A DNA stretch of 64,000 nucleotides from positions 2,728,001 through 2,792,000 of the forward strand of contig JAMWBK010000003.1 in assembly GCA_029953675.1 (NCBI GenBank), given 5' to 3'. The notes under the pieces were generated by a model. The model was not told where the DNA came from and searched no databases. It saw nothing but the letters and a program-made list of their open reading frames with translations. The number at the start of each line of letters is the position of its first letter. The stretch's first letter is position 1. Below, piece by piece: positions 46,329-56,839 of this stretch. Source of the stretch: Rhodosorus marinus. Its lineage: Eukaryota; Rhodophyta; Stylonematophyceae; Stylonematales; Stylonemataceae. Both the position numbers and the translations under genes were made by a program.

Positions 46329-47327
46329 ATGGACGGGTCGGGTTTTGGGCTGGGCTTTGTTGGGTCGTGGGCTCCGGTGGGGGGTAGGAAGGGAAGGATT
46401 ATGATGGTCTCGAGTGAAGGACAGGTTTTGGGAGGGTCTGTTGCCCCCAGACAGAGGCGTGGACCCCCCGTGTCTGTTCCAGAACCTGATTATTCTAAAT
46501 ATGATGAAAACATCCTGAACTTGTTTCTGATGGCGAGGTTTCAACGGGCACTGGAGAGGGAGCTGGATATGGCAACGGAGGACGTTGGATTTGATCAGAT
46601 TGTTAGTCTGTCCCACAAAATTCGTAGTCAATATAATCATGATCCTTTGGTGGTATGTAAATCCTGGTACCCTGGGAGATCGTGTCGGAGATTGTGATTT
46701 TGAAGCTTCGCCCGCTTTGTTCTGAGCAGGTGCGACGACGAGTCGAGGCGGTTTTTGATGATGTATTTGGCGGAGTTCTTCCTGTGCTTTACAAAAGCAT
46801 CTTCGCTGAAAGAGTTCCGAGAATTTCGGAACAGTTGGCAGCGATTGCGACTTCCATCGGTTCCCAGTGGCTTATGGGACCCAACCATCTAACCACTCAA
46901 ATGAGAACTGTGGAGATCGAGCGCTGTAGGTACGTCAGCGTCTTTGCTCAGTTTCTCACTTGCAGTTGCTTCCTGCTTGTTCACGTGATTCTCTAGAGCT
47001 GTGCGGGAACTGATCCGAGCTTTCACGTGAGGCAGGTTTCTCGAGTCATCTGGATGTGTAAATGCGTGTGTGAACGGATGCAAAAAACCTACTGAGGCGT
47101 TCATGAGCAACGCAATGGGTGTTGACTTGTACATTGAGCCCAACTACGAGGATTTTTCTTGCAAGTTTCAATTCGGCCAGAAACCACCGGCGGAGTCCGA
47201 TGATCCGGCGTTTGGAGAGCCATGCTTCCTACAATGTCCCACTGCAACGAGAGCGATGAAATCTGATGGATTTCTGCTCGGATCGAAGTGCGAGAACACA
47301 CCTTTCTCGCCTACGGGCGACTTCTAA
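46329..47327 (+). CDS. D27-like carotenoid isomerase
   Basis: Three exons: 46329-46652, 46730-46929 and 47036-47327; 271 residues; donors GTATGT and GTACGT. The conserved C-terminal D27 (DUF4033) block is plain: FLESSGCVNACVNGCKKPTE, MGVDLYIEPNYEDFSCKF, FGQKPP and PCFLQCP, with its cysteine cluster. Plant D27 is an iron-containing plastid enzyme that isomerises all-trans to 9-cis beta-carotene, the first step toward strigolactones. D27-like relatives in algae may serve other carotenoid isomerisations. The leader (MDGSGFGLGFVGSWAPVGG) looks like a plastid transit peptide. Pathway role in this organism is inferred. Confidence 0.9.
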
Positions 47328-47734
47328 CACGAAATTTTTATAACTTTGTATTCGAAGCGGAAAGGCTTCTGTGCCTTTTAGTTTGGAGTGCCCAACGTCA
47401 GACCCCTCGGAGCTGTTACCATATTAATCTGACAGCTCCGGGAAGACCTGTCTATAGCATTGATCATTTTAGCTCGTAGTAGTTTTAGGAACATAGGAAT
47501 CCCCAGTCAAAAAGTACAACTAAACAAAAAGAAACCAGTCGTTCTCCAATAGAGAACCCAGCCAAAAAAGAATGAAGCAAGCAACGCGATGACTCGATTT
47601 GCTATTGATAATAAGATTCACGTCGCACAACAAAAAAAAAGATTAATTAGCGACGATCGTATGCGTGCAAATAACATGAGCAACAAATACAAGCGCCTCC
47701 ATCCCCCACCCGCCTGTCCACTAAGGCTACCGCC
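47328..47734. other. Intergenic, convergent 3' ends
   Basis: Between the D27-like gene and the CAP N-terminal gene. A/T-rich with A-runs near 47630. No gene seen. Confidence 0.5.
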
Positions 47735-48483
47735 TCACGGTTCTGTGTCAATTTTCCAGACAACTCCCTCGGGACATTCTGTGATCACAAACCCTTCTAT
47801 CTTATCGTATATAGATTCCAATGCATTGGCCCAATCCACGTGAACCGGATCGCCTGTAACGCCTTTCTGCTTCAGCGGTCGCAGCATTTCCATCAAAGGC
47901 TCCTTTTCCTAAAATCGAAGATAGACCATGGAAAGCCTGTTCGATCACTCTGTGTTCTATCCTCCTTCCTCAGATGGTGAAAGCTCCTTTTCTTGCTCAC
48001 CTTCTTCATAGTAGACAGCGGGTCACTCGACAATAGCCAAACAAAGGTCTTGACCACCCCTTCAAGAGATCTGAGATGATGCTCGAGAGTATCTTCAGGT
48101 AAAACTCCGACGGAAAATTCTGATACAACCTCCATACTCTCTGCCACAGAATTCAACATCTTTTGGCGGTCATCTCTCTCCGCTGGCATGACAGTAACAC
48201 TCGCGAGATTTAGAAACTCCTCAACCTTCTCTATAGTATTCGTAAACGCTTTCAGTGGGGCTTTCATTCGGTTTCCAAGGATGAGACCACATCGTTGCAA
48301 TTCTTTCAGCTCAACAGCGACAGCTTCTGATAACTTTTTTCCCGGTTCTTCACTCCACAAACAAGAAAAACAACAAGTCTACATCAGCGCTGATTCAGCA
48401 AAGCCAAAGCAGAGAGGACAAAGCAAAAAAATACGACACATCAAAAGGATCAATCTAAAAACTAACACTTTACCTTCTTCCAT
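47735..48483 (-). CDS. Stand-alone CAP/Srv2 N-terminal helical domain
   Basis: Three exons: 48474-48483 (only MEE plus one base), 48001-48347 and 47735-47908; 176 residues and in frame throughout. Donors are GTAAAG and GTGAGC. The protein is almost exactly the helical folded domain (HFD) of cyclase-associated protein: GNRMKAPLKAFTNTIEKVEE, a middle ending LEGVVKTFVWLLSSDP, and the signature VHVDWANALESIYDKIEGFV followed by GVVW (compare the HVDW ... GLxW ending of animal and amoeba CAPs). In whole CAPs this domain binds cofilin-actin and, with cofilin, strips subunits from filament ends. No polyproline, WH2 or CARP part follows; those lie in the gene at 20953-21798. The ten-base first exon is the least certain element. 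Confidence 0.75.
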
Positions 48484-48974
48484 CGTCTCGCAGTAGCAAA
48501 GAAAGACTTTTCAAAGGACCTATCTATGAGCAAGAACTTGTTTTTTGTTTCCTGTGCCTCTCAGTGCTTGAGATGTCTTCTTCATCCCCTTCAGGCCGGC
48601 CGAGAGTCTAGTTCGTAAACCAACAAAATCCGTGAGGAAGACAAACCCAGAAAAGAAATTCCAATCACCATTTTGGATCGATGGAGGATGGAAAGTTAGT
48701 ACCACCTAGGCGTTGAGGATGTGTTACAGTCTTCACAGCGATTCAATGATGAGATGGAGAGCTCCGGTCAAAGAGTTTCAAAGGCTCACAGTTGGTAAAC
48801 AGGAGTGGAGATGGAACCGGTGCGGCTGAATCCGATCAGAAAGTAGTGCTGCCAACATCTCCGGTGGGGCTCCTATTCGGAGAAGGACAATTGTTGGAGG
48901 CGGACGCTGATCGGTGTAGGAATATCGAAAGGTTGACTGTAGGGTGACTTTCCGTCGTCTTCTCCTATCTTGGT
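48484..48974. other. Intergenic
   Basis: Upstream of the CAP N-terminal gene and downstream of the hypothetical gene that ends at 48975. No coding or structural signal seen. Confidence 0.45.
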
Positions 48975-49622
48975 TTATAAAACACCAAGATCGTCTACTG
49001 AGCAGCTGATACTGGCTCTTGCAGTTATTGATACAATCCGTGGAAGATGATCCGTAAACTTGGGATGTTCACGAGCTTTTTTCAGGGCGAGCAGTTGCCC
49101 CATGCTCACTGGAAGTGCTAGGCTGCTCAGGATTGAGAATTCTCTCAGCCCAAACCCACAGTTCCACATTTCACCCACAGCGAGCCTTGCGAAGTGTTCG
49201 TCGTTCCAGGTCAAAGAGGAAATTTGTTGATCGTCAGGCAACCGAAATTTTAATACTCAGTGTCTACAAGGGCAGCAGCTATGTCCTAGTCCTTGACGTC
49301 TAGTCGACAATTGGAAACAGGTAGAAGTAGTCAGCCACCGGCAAATAGAAAAGCTTTCAACCGAAACCCTTCGAAAAAAGCTCAGTTCAATGAAAAACTC
49401 ACCACCATCATCAGCGAGCTTGTCTATATTGAATATTAGTACAAAATAGTCACGATTTTGTGGATGGAGGAATTCCGGATTAAAAAATTGCCAAAGCCTC
49501 AATTCCAAAATTAGTATTTTCGGAGTAAAAACTGCTTGAAATCGATTTTCAGATTTCTTCGCGTTTGAATCGTTTTCTAATTGTTTCTTAATCATCAAAT
49601 AATCTTCTTTCGAATTGTTCAT
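48975..49622 (-). CDS. Hypothetical two-exon gene
   Basis: Model: 49403-49622 and 48975-49255, 166 residues, joined over a 147-nt GTGAGT intron in frame. Exon 2 (ISSLTWNDEHFARLAVGEMW, then LPVSMGQLLALKKAREH) reads as genuine protein and its DDQQISSLTW start recalls a repeat-propeller blade. Exon 1 is AT-rich and less convincing. No family recognised. Confidence 0.35.
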
Positions 49623-49933
49623 ATTATTCCTGAAAACTACATTTCGAAACTGAGGGAAAAGGTTGCCTCGCTCATGAAGCCCAATTATTCCATCCGAGAG
49701 GCATCGTTACAACAATGTACATAGCATGGTTCGACCTGGAACAAGAGAGTCATTTCTGAACCCATCCATCAAGCCCAGGCGCGGAATCGACGCAGTGTGT
49801 ATTGGGGAACTTGTGTGGTAAACGCTTGCCACAATACGGGGTCCCCCCGAGCATTTGGAAAAGCTCGATGATCATTCAGCTTTGGTTCATAGTTGCACTC
49901 CAAGCGTCATCCAGGTCGCCATCCGCAGAAAAG
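49623..49933. other. Intergenic
   Basis: Between the hypothetical gene's start and the acyltransferase stop, both on the minus strand. Nothing recognised. Confidence 0.45.
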
Positions 49934-51346
49934 TTACGGACAGAGCTTTCCGGCTGCGGCTTGCCGCTTTGTCACTTCCACGAGAAGCTCGTCCTTCTTA
50001 GTCAGCTCCTTCCCGTCCTGTAGCACCTCCTCCGCTGTTCTCAAACCAAGCACATATTTGTGATAGGCAAACTTATGCTTGCGCCCTATTGGGTAAACAG
50101 GCAGGTCCAGGACTTCGTTCAAGCTCTCCTGCACGTGCCGAGCAAATTCACGGGGATTCTGAATGTCCTCCTCCGTTGGCACATAAGTGGGACACTCTAC
50201 AAGCTGCGAGGAACGGCAATAAGAAAAAGCAAAGGAGAGGTTCAATCGAACTGTTCTCAATTCGTCGTACCAGCAATGCCGATTTAGTCGGGGACATTGG
50301 AAGTTGGTGGACGATGTCATCTATTTTTCGGCTTCCATTCGCTTACCTCCGCATAGTTTCGAAACTGGGTCATCGATCGCCATATGTGCTCCTTGAGGTA
50401 AATCGTTTCCCACGATAGATTGAAATGCCTGTGCGGAAATCTGAGGAAAAAAAAAGCAGGTTAGATTGACCATGTCGATTCTACCTCAAAACGAGCGTTA
50501 AATGATTGCCTACCTAACCGCTACAGGCTTAACGGGAAGTCCAGCTACGAAAACACCAGTTCTCATAGGCACCATTCCGTATCCATTTGTTGTAGTACCT
50601 TCGGGGAAGATAACTATATTTCTGAAGCATGTTGGACATCCAATACACCCCTTCTTTAGGTGGCACTCGTACGTGGAAACGATTCTTGCTTTCAGCGTCT
50701 CTGTGAGTGATGCACCCTCTACTACGAAAAGGCACTGAAGAGCTCTCGCAATAGTTCCCACCAGTCTGGCATTCTTCACCGAGCCCTTTGCAACGAATCC
50801 TCCTCTGTACATTGCACACAGGATCAATATGTCAATGTATCCAGTGTGGTTTGATACAATGACGTAAGCTGGTCTTTCATCTGATGAGTCGAACAGGGCA
50901 GAGGATTGAAGGTAAGAGTTCAGTATAGGTCGCAGGTGTGCTAGAAACGAACTCGTCGATATCTTCTCCATACCTTCCCGCTTGGTTTGCTCGATGTAGT
51001 AGACCCCAAGGCAACAAAAAAGAGCGGCCCGAATAAGCGGAGATATAGACCTGAGGAGGAACTTTTTCCACGTAGAGTAAGGGACAGGTCTTTCCTCGTC
51101 CTCGCCCAAGAGCGCGACCTTCGCTACCAAATAGGTAAGAATTGCGAAGAAGAATATCAGAACCACTCTAATAGGAAATACGAAGACCGTCATCAACGTA
51201 GTTTTTACGATCTCGTATATACTCCAGCTCGGGCTCTTCCGGACGAAGGGGTAGAAAACCTGCTCAACCTGCTTTTTCCAGTAATCATTAACGTCTCCAT
51301 TCTCTTCATCCACCACTTCCAGGTTATCCTCTTCCTTATCCGCCAT
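49934..51346 (-). CDS. LPCAT/LPEAT-like lysophospholipid acyltransferase
   Basis: Three exons: 50514-51346, 50347-50440 and 49934-50203; 398 residues; donors GTAGGC and GTAAGC. The catalytic box HTGYID (HX4D form, preceded by VSNH) and the substrate box FPEGTTTNG are both present, followed by PVKPVAVR joining by splice to FPHRHFNLSWETIYL and MTQFRNYAE, as in LPCAT1/LPEAT proteins. Two hydrophobic spans near residues 50-95 and one near 105-125 anchor it in the endoplasmic reticulum. It re-acylates lysophospholipids from acyl-CoA. Animal LPCATs carry C-terminal EF-hands; this protein ends about 90 residues after the last exon junction without them. Confidence 0.92.
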
Positions 51347-52215
51347 ACTTTCTCACTCGTCAGTCCACCAGTACTCCGGTACTCAACATCAAAACCAGCT
51401 TCAAAGCTTGAAGACAGAAGTGACAACAAAACGGGTTCAACAAACGAAAAAAACCTTCTCAAAAGAATCTACGCAGACTTGGCCTTCTCCATAGCAGCTT
51501 TCAGATCTTGCAAGCAGCGGAGAGACCCAGTCCAAGCATCCAAACCACGAAGCCAAGCAAACTCTCAAGAGCCAAAGAACAGGCTCAATCCATTACTCAG
51601 TATCTGTCTTTGCCATCTTCAATCGCTTTTGTTGAGAATATCTCAAACGCGAGGACTTACCAACCTCAAAAAAGCTCAAACGATCAGGACTACTCTCCAT
51701 GATCATCTCGGGTTTTTTTTTTACCTTTTTTCGCCCGGAAAACCCTTCCCCTTTCAACCCAATCCAGCTTATTCACCAGGTCTGGTCTTCAACCCCTCCG
51801 CTCAATCTCTGATACCCCTCTACATATTTCTCAGACTAAAAATAAATACCAATATGACTACTTCTAGTATCGATCCCTCTATATTCTACTTTTAAAAAAC
51901 TATCATCATAATTTAGATTCTAAAACCTCATAAATGTCTTAAATATAGAACTAATTGCCCCACTGTCAATCCGCTCAGTTAATTTTCTTTCACAATACTT
52001 ATTTTGTTTCCGAGGTTTCTACTATTTGGCGAAAACAAACGCTTCTCTGTACTCCGCATTTGTTCTGACCAATGGACGTATCGAAACAAGGCGAGCTCAG
52101 TAAAAAGTAAAGATTTATTTTTATTGATGGCCAATCATAGTCTGGTCAATTGATTGTTGGTCACGTTTTCCCGGATCTTGACTGTACTTTGTTTTCTTGA
52201 GTTTTTAATCGTATG
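51347..52215. other. Intergenic
   Basis: Promoter side of the acyltransferase gene. Long open frames here are antisense extensions of that gene or low-complexity. AT-rich at 51830-52140. No gene supported. Confidence 0.5.
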
Positions 52216-52730
52216 CTAAATCCGGCGAGTTGGAAAGACAACCCTGAAGCAGATATTCTGCGGATGTTTCGCAGTTGGGTTGACGATCGTGGTTGCCTGA
52301 ATGAATAATGATGAGAGATGATCGAGCAACCGTGGAGCGTGGTCCGCTCGCGGGATGCTAGCGGGAACGTCGTATAACGGCTCGAGCGGGGTCTTTCCCG
52401 CGATGCGGTTAAGACGCATAGCATACGTTGACTTGATGCGCTATATTGGTCCCAAAGTAGAGTCACTCCTCCAGGCTGGGGATCAGTATATCCTGGAATG
52501 TACGGTTCAATCGCTCAACTGCAACGTCCGTCCTTGGGTGGTACCAGGCGGAAGTCAACATTTATCGCGTCGGTAGGAGTTTCAAGTATTCCTCAACGGC
52601 GTGAACTCGGACCTCGCCCTTCGATGCTGATCTTCACTGGTACTCCATATTTCGTGCCGAGGGGCTTGTAGGCGAACTTAGCGACTGCCTCCTTCGTTGC
52701 GATGATGGTAGATTCAAGCTCCGAAGCCTC
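52216..52730 (-). mobile_element. Decayed Ty3/gypsy integrase fragment
   Basis: Read on the minus strand from about 52730, the degraded frames show the order of a retroviral-type integrase core: KYGVPVKI, then a GRG/SEFT remnant (the DRGxEF motif region, split by a frameshift), EEYLKLLPTR, a stop, LTSAWYHPRTDVAVERLNR (compare the gypsy consensus SAYHPQTDGQTERVNR), QDILIPSLEE, a stop, and NRIAGKTPLEPLYDVP (compare STGxTPFELLYG). Several stops and shifts make it inactive. No long terminal repeats, reverse transcriptase or gag are visible in the window, so it is a fragment. Confidence 0.75.
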
Positions 52731-52768
52731 TTGTTTTCAAGTCTCATTATTTGCTTTGAGGGGTGGTT

Positions 52769-52824
52769 TCTGCGCCCTTCCTTGGGTACCTCATTCGCGG
52801 ACCTTAGCGTCCGATTAAACGATC
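52769..52824 (-). repeat. Dispersed repeat, copy C
   Basis: Contains CTGCGCCCTTCC, TACCTCATTCG and CCGATTAAAC in the order of copy A. It lies immediately 5' of the integrase relic (minus-strand sense). Confidence 0.5.
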
Positions 52825-52920
52825 AGTCCTTGGTCTCGGTGATGATGTGGTCTTCGTTGAGACCGCCCTGATACTCTTTCTCTACTGTATGCTTCTTTGA
52901 GTCTGAAGACTCTTTAAGGC

Positions 52921-53008
52921 GCTGCATCGCTGCCTTAGTCCTGAACGCGCACTCTCTGTGTCCTTCCTAAGGTCATTCGAGGACATCAGCCCCTGATTGA
53001 ACGGATCT
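52921..53008 (-). repeat. Dispersed repeat, copy D
   Basis: Diverged copy about 150 bases from copy C. Minus-strand frame reads MSSNDLRKDTESARSG, aligned to PREGVESAPP in copy A. It shares the GCTGCCTTRG flank with copy A. Confidence 0.45.
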
Positions 53009-53451
53009 GTTCTAGTCTGTTCTGTTCTGAGACGCGATGCAGGAGGAGCATGGGAGCAGTGCATAGCGATGAGACCAAATAGTCATCGAGACCAAATTGA
53101 GACCTGAAAACAAGCTCGAACCGAAAATTTAATCTCCAAACAAAATATCACTTTTGCTTGTTTCCACCGATTGTCCCTGGCTGCCTCTGGAGTGGTCCCT
53201 CTTGGCCATCCCAGAGCTACCTTCTTAAAGGCATTCTACAAAGTGAAAAGGCTTCTGACGTTAAGACCATCGATAATCAGGTTTGAACGATAACCCAGTA
53301 GTCCAGTATTGCCTCTGTGACTCCTTAGGCCGCATCCTCCTGAGGTACTCATAAAGAGTCCCGCTCCGCGATGATAAAGCCGGCGTTTGGGAATGGTGCA
53401 TGGGAAGCGCTTAAGATTGCGATCGGAGTGAGAATTACTTAGTTGTACACG
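53009..53451. other. Intergenic, LSM3 promoter side
   Basis: No coding or repeat signal recognised; the last part should contain the LSM3 promoter and leader. Confidence 0.45.
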
Positions 53452-53881
53452 ATGGCCAGTGGATTAGATGTTGCAGGTACTACAGTGGAAGAGCCCTTGG
53501 ATTTGATTCGGTTGTCACTAGATGAGAGGGTGTACGTTAAGCTGCGAGGTGACCGGGAGCTGCGTGGGCGTTTGCATGTAAGTTGTTGTATTGGTTTTAA
53601 GCCTTGTGTCCCTTATTCGTGCCGAGATATTCTAGTTGCTGAAAACTATGCCGGATTCTTCCGACTTGTTGTTTTCTTATTGTATCGTTCTCGACCGCTA
53701 ACAGGCCTTTGATCAGCACATGAATCTAGTTCTTGGAGATGTTGAGGAAACGATTACGTACGTATCTGTTGACGAGGAGACTTTCGAGGAGATTGTTACC
53801 ACTTCCAAGAGAAAGAGTGAGATGCTCTTTGTGAGAGGCGATGGAGTAATCCTGATCGCACCTCCGCTCCGAACTTCGTAG
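53452..53881 (+). CDS. LSM3: LSM3, U6 snRNA-associated Sm-like protein
   Basis: Two exons, 53452-53577 and 53705-53881, 100 residues, one 127-nt GTAAGT intron. Nearly every block of LSM3 is present: [19 protein letters not shown] (Sm1), [20 protein letters not shown] across the splice, and [14 protein letters not shown] (Sm2). LSM3 is part of the Lsm2-8 ring on U6 snRNA and the Lsm1-7 ring in mRNA decay. Start is the first ATG (MASGLDVAG). Confidence 0.97.
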
Positions 53882-54286
53882 AGGAACTTGTGAACTGTTT
53901 TGAGCCTCAATACATGCGGATCTGCAAGGATGAACAGATGTAGGTAGAAAGCTCCAATGAGAAGGAGCTCAACGTATAATATTAAAGGACCGTAGATCAA
54001 AGCGCCTGACTTGCCCGCTCAGTTCGTTTGCAAGTCAGCTTTGCAAACGAGTTGCGTGGGCACGGGAGTATTGTGATAATCAATACTCCAATCTCGAACG
54101 AACGCCAAGCAGAAGAGATCCGAAGTTAGTGAACAGGCTCATTTGATTCATTGGAACTGATCCCTTCTATATCTCTCCCGTGTCAGTCTGAAAGGAGCAG
54201 ATGTTTCTGACGACTCGTTGATATCAACGATGAGTAGGATGCATTTTATTCATAATCATTCAATGGGCGTTCTGGAAAATTTCAAA
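53882..54286. other. Intergenic, convergent 3' ends
   Basis: 3' regions of LSM3 (plus) and eS6 (minus). A direct repeat of GCAAGTCAGCTTTGCAAACG type surrounds 54030-54050. No gene. Confidence 0.45.
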
Positions 54287-55256
54287 CTATTCCTTCTTCG
54301 ATTGGGACTTGCGCTTGCTCAGACTAGCACGTCGGCTCTCTCTCGCTTCACGGTGGCGCTTCGCGATGAGCTTCTCGTACTCAGCGGCCTCGGCCTTAGA
54401 CTTAAGTGCTGCTCTCCTTTTCAGAGCGCTCCTTCTCCTCTTGCGCTGCAGCGTCAGCGGGGTTACAAGCCTCTGGATCTTGGGAGCCTTGGAGTAGTCC
54501 TTGCCGCTCTTCTTGCTCTTAACCTCCCTCCTAATAACGTACTTGCGGACATCATCCTCCTTAGGAAGATTAAACAGCTTGCGAATATTGTTGGCACGCT
54601 TTGGTCCAAGCCGTCTAGGGATAATCTTTGTGGTAAGACCCTCGACTTCCTAACATTTAGAAAATAACAACCATTTTTCATTAGCACAAACCAAGCTCTG
54701 ACGACTCCACGAAACTACCCAATGACTTCCTCTTTGGATATGTGCATACCTCCTTGCCCTTCTTTACAATAGCGAGATGAAGCACAGAAATCTCATGTGA
54801 GACGATGCATCCCCTAACGCTTCGTCGCCTACGCTCTCCCTTCTTCATCAAGTTTCCCCTGCACCCAACAGACCCCTTCGAGAGGAGCAAACGAACTCGG
54901 TTGGGTGTCAAAACACCCTGCTTCATCGGGAATCCTTGCTTGTCCTGTCCTCCCATGATCTTGAAAACGTATCCTTCCCATTCCATGCCAATAACATCAC
55001 CATCGACCTCCTGAGCGAGCTTCTTGTCATAAAAGGCTTGAAGCTTCTGCTCGTCGTCGATTTCAATTGTCATCTGACATCCCGTCGCCGGGTTTGCGAC
55101 ATTCAACTAACAAAAAAAACAAAAAAACAAGCACACGCATAGGTAAGCACATCGAACGCATCACATCCAGCCTCCACATCTCCCAAACCAAAGAAACAAA
55201 AACTCCCCCCACAAAAAAAAGAGTTTTTCGCGAAACGAACAAATCCTTACCTTCAT
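54287..55256 (-). CDS. RPS6: Cytosolic ribosomal protein eS6
   Basis: Three exons: 55251-55256 (only MK), 54750-55106 and 54287-54649; 241 residues. The start [19 protein letters not shown] spans the first splice, followed by [16 protein letters not shown], then [19 protein letters not shown], all conserved in eS6. The C-terminal helix is highly basic and ends [16 protein letters not shown], a serine-containing tail like the one phosphorylated by S6 kinase in other eukaryotes. A first exon of six bases is typical of ribosomal protein genes. Introns are 144 and 100 nt. Confidence 0.97.
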
Positions 55257-56604
55257 TGTGTCAAACAACTAACACAATAAACACACTCAAAACAATCAGA
55301 CCCACCCCAACCCACTATACAAAGCTGTCGTCCTGCCCCAATCCCAACCAATCCATCCCTTGCCCTTCTCTAACCAATTCTCCTTCGTCCCAAAGCCAAA
55401 ACAAAAAAGAACAAAAAGCCCAAAAGCGCAGTTTTTCCCCGTCAACCCCAGCCGACGACCAAAAACTCATTAAAACCCCTTAAAAATCGTGTACATGATC
55501 AATTCGTTCATAAAACTAAATAAAAACATATAGAAGTTATCAATATATAACCCCCCCCTTGAGTATTATCATAATGCTCCACAACCTCCAATAAGGCTCA
55601 AATTCGACTTAATTTCCATTGGAAGGGAACAATATTACCCTCTGTTAGAATGGAACTAAGATATAGCGTTTCCAGTTTTTTTACTCAATTGAAAATATTG
55701 ATAGGAGAAAATTATATATATTTTTCCACCCCCGACGACGGCGTCGATTCTGCTGAACTGAGAAGAAAAAGACTGATCATGACATTGTAATGATTGATAG
55801 TTCCTGCATGTTGAATTTCTTTTGTTTTAGCCAGATGTCCATGTTTGGAGTTGAATGGTGTAAACAATTTTAACGATTTTTGCACGACATTTTGAGATTT
55901 ATATGTTTTTCTAGTTTCTCGAATTTGGTGGAAGTGGGTGGTCATGTCGGGGAGGAAGGATCTGGAGAGGGATGGACGGATGTGCTTTGGAGTCTTCTAC
56001 TTGGAATAGACATGTTTGTGTTCTCCGCCTTGTTTCAAGATAGGTCTTGTTTGATCCTGATCTGCTCCGTAGATAGTATGATTTGCTTTCTGGGTGTTTG
56101 TCGATGTGTGGCGGTGGTCGTGTTTCAGTTTCCGTGAAATGCCTCTGTGATCGGATCACCAATGGACACTGACATCTTGACCCATGTCCACGGTAGCAGA
56201 GCTGATTGTCTAATCGATGCGTTTGTTGCGTAGTACTTCCATTCCCAGCTTCTTTCAAAACGTATAGGGGCGGTTCGTGATTCGTCCTCGGGGCTCCTTA
56301 GCGCAAGCGCCGAGGGCGAATCACGACCGCGCTCTGATTAGTTTCTACTCCTGCTGACGGATCAAAGACAATCGTTCTAGAAAGCACGAAGGCATCATTG
56401 AGCTCGCCAATGCAAACCACATGGAGGCTGGGAAAATGCTGCAAGAAATGCAACACGACCGAGGACATGAACCTAGCGGTCCAAGCGCTTGGGTTTCCGT
56501 AGGTGGACGTTCGACCCATAGCACTAGACCCAAACGCTTAATGTTCAAACTCAGACTCGAAATTCCCGGGGGGTTTGATTCAACAAACATCGTGTCCGTC
56601 GTAG
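55257..56604. other. Intergenic / unresolved upstream exons
   Basis: Contains the eS6 promoter (C- and A-rich at 55260-55480) and an AT-rich stretch to about 55750. From 56160 onward come coding-like pieces on the plus strand: an ATG frame at 56162 (MDTDILTHVHGS) and two overlapping frames at 56340-56506, ending at a GTAGGT donor. They are probably exons of the gene whose last exon is at 56605-56839, but two reading frames compete. Confidence 0.4.
56271..56329. repeat. Long imperfect hairpin
   Basis: CGGTTCGTGATTCGTCCTCGG (56271-56291) pairs with CCGAGGGCGAATCACGACCG (56310-56329), apart from one mismatch and one unpaired base. If the upstream exon model is right it lies inside an intron. 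It is not a tRNA. Confidence 0.6.
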
Positions 56605-56839
56605 CCGACGAGCCCTTCCGTCTGTAAACCGACCCACCCACCAGGACACTTCAGTCGACATTGCCGTTCTGGTTGCGCAAATTGACCAGAAGCTTTCGTC
56701 CGATCTCAACCCAGTAGAAGAAAGAACTGGACTCCCTGGCTCCACTGGTAAACGGCTAAGGTGGGTCTTCACTGACGCTGTAACTGTGTCCTTCGTGATG
56801 CTACTGACGTATTATTCCAATAGTCAAGTTGGCCAATGA
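56605..56839 (+). CDS. Last exon of an unrecognised gene
   Basis: An open frame after GTCGTAG reads SVDIAVLVAQIDQKLSSDLN, then RTGLPGSTGKRLRWVFTDAV, a short hydrophobic run (VTVSFVMLLTYY) and a stop at 56837-56839. The composition is clearly protein-like and the acceptor fits in phase with the GTAGGT donor near 56507 (intron about 98 nt). A C-terminal membrane-touching segment is possible. No family recognised; upstream exons unresolved. Confidence 0.45.

Noticed and set aside
45861-46640. 259-codon minus-strand ORF
   Set aside because: It overlaps the first exon of the D27-like gene on the other strand and has no domain-like composition.
50987-51895. 302-codon plus-strand ORF
   Set aside because: Mostly antisense to the acyltransferase coding sequence, and otherwise low in protein-like features.
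56271-56329. tRNA gene
   Set aside because: The hairpin has no cloverleaf arms or T-loop sequence, and I saw no other tRNA-like T-loop in the window.
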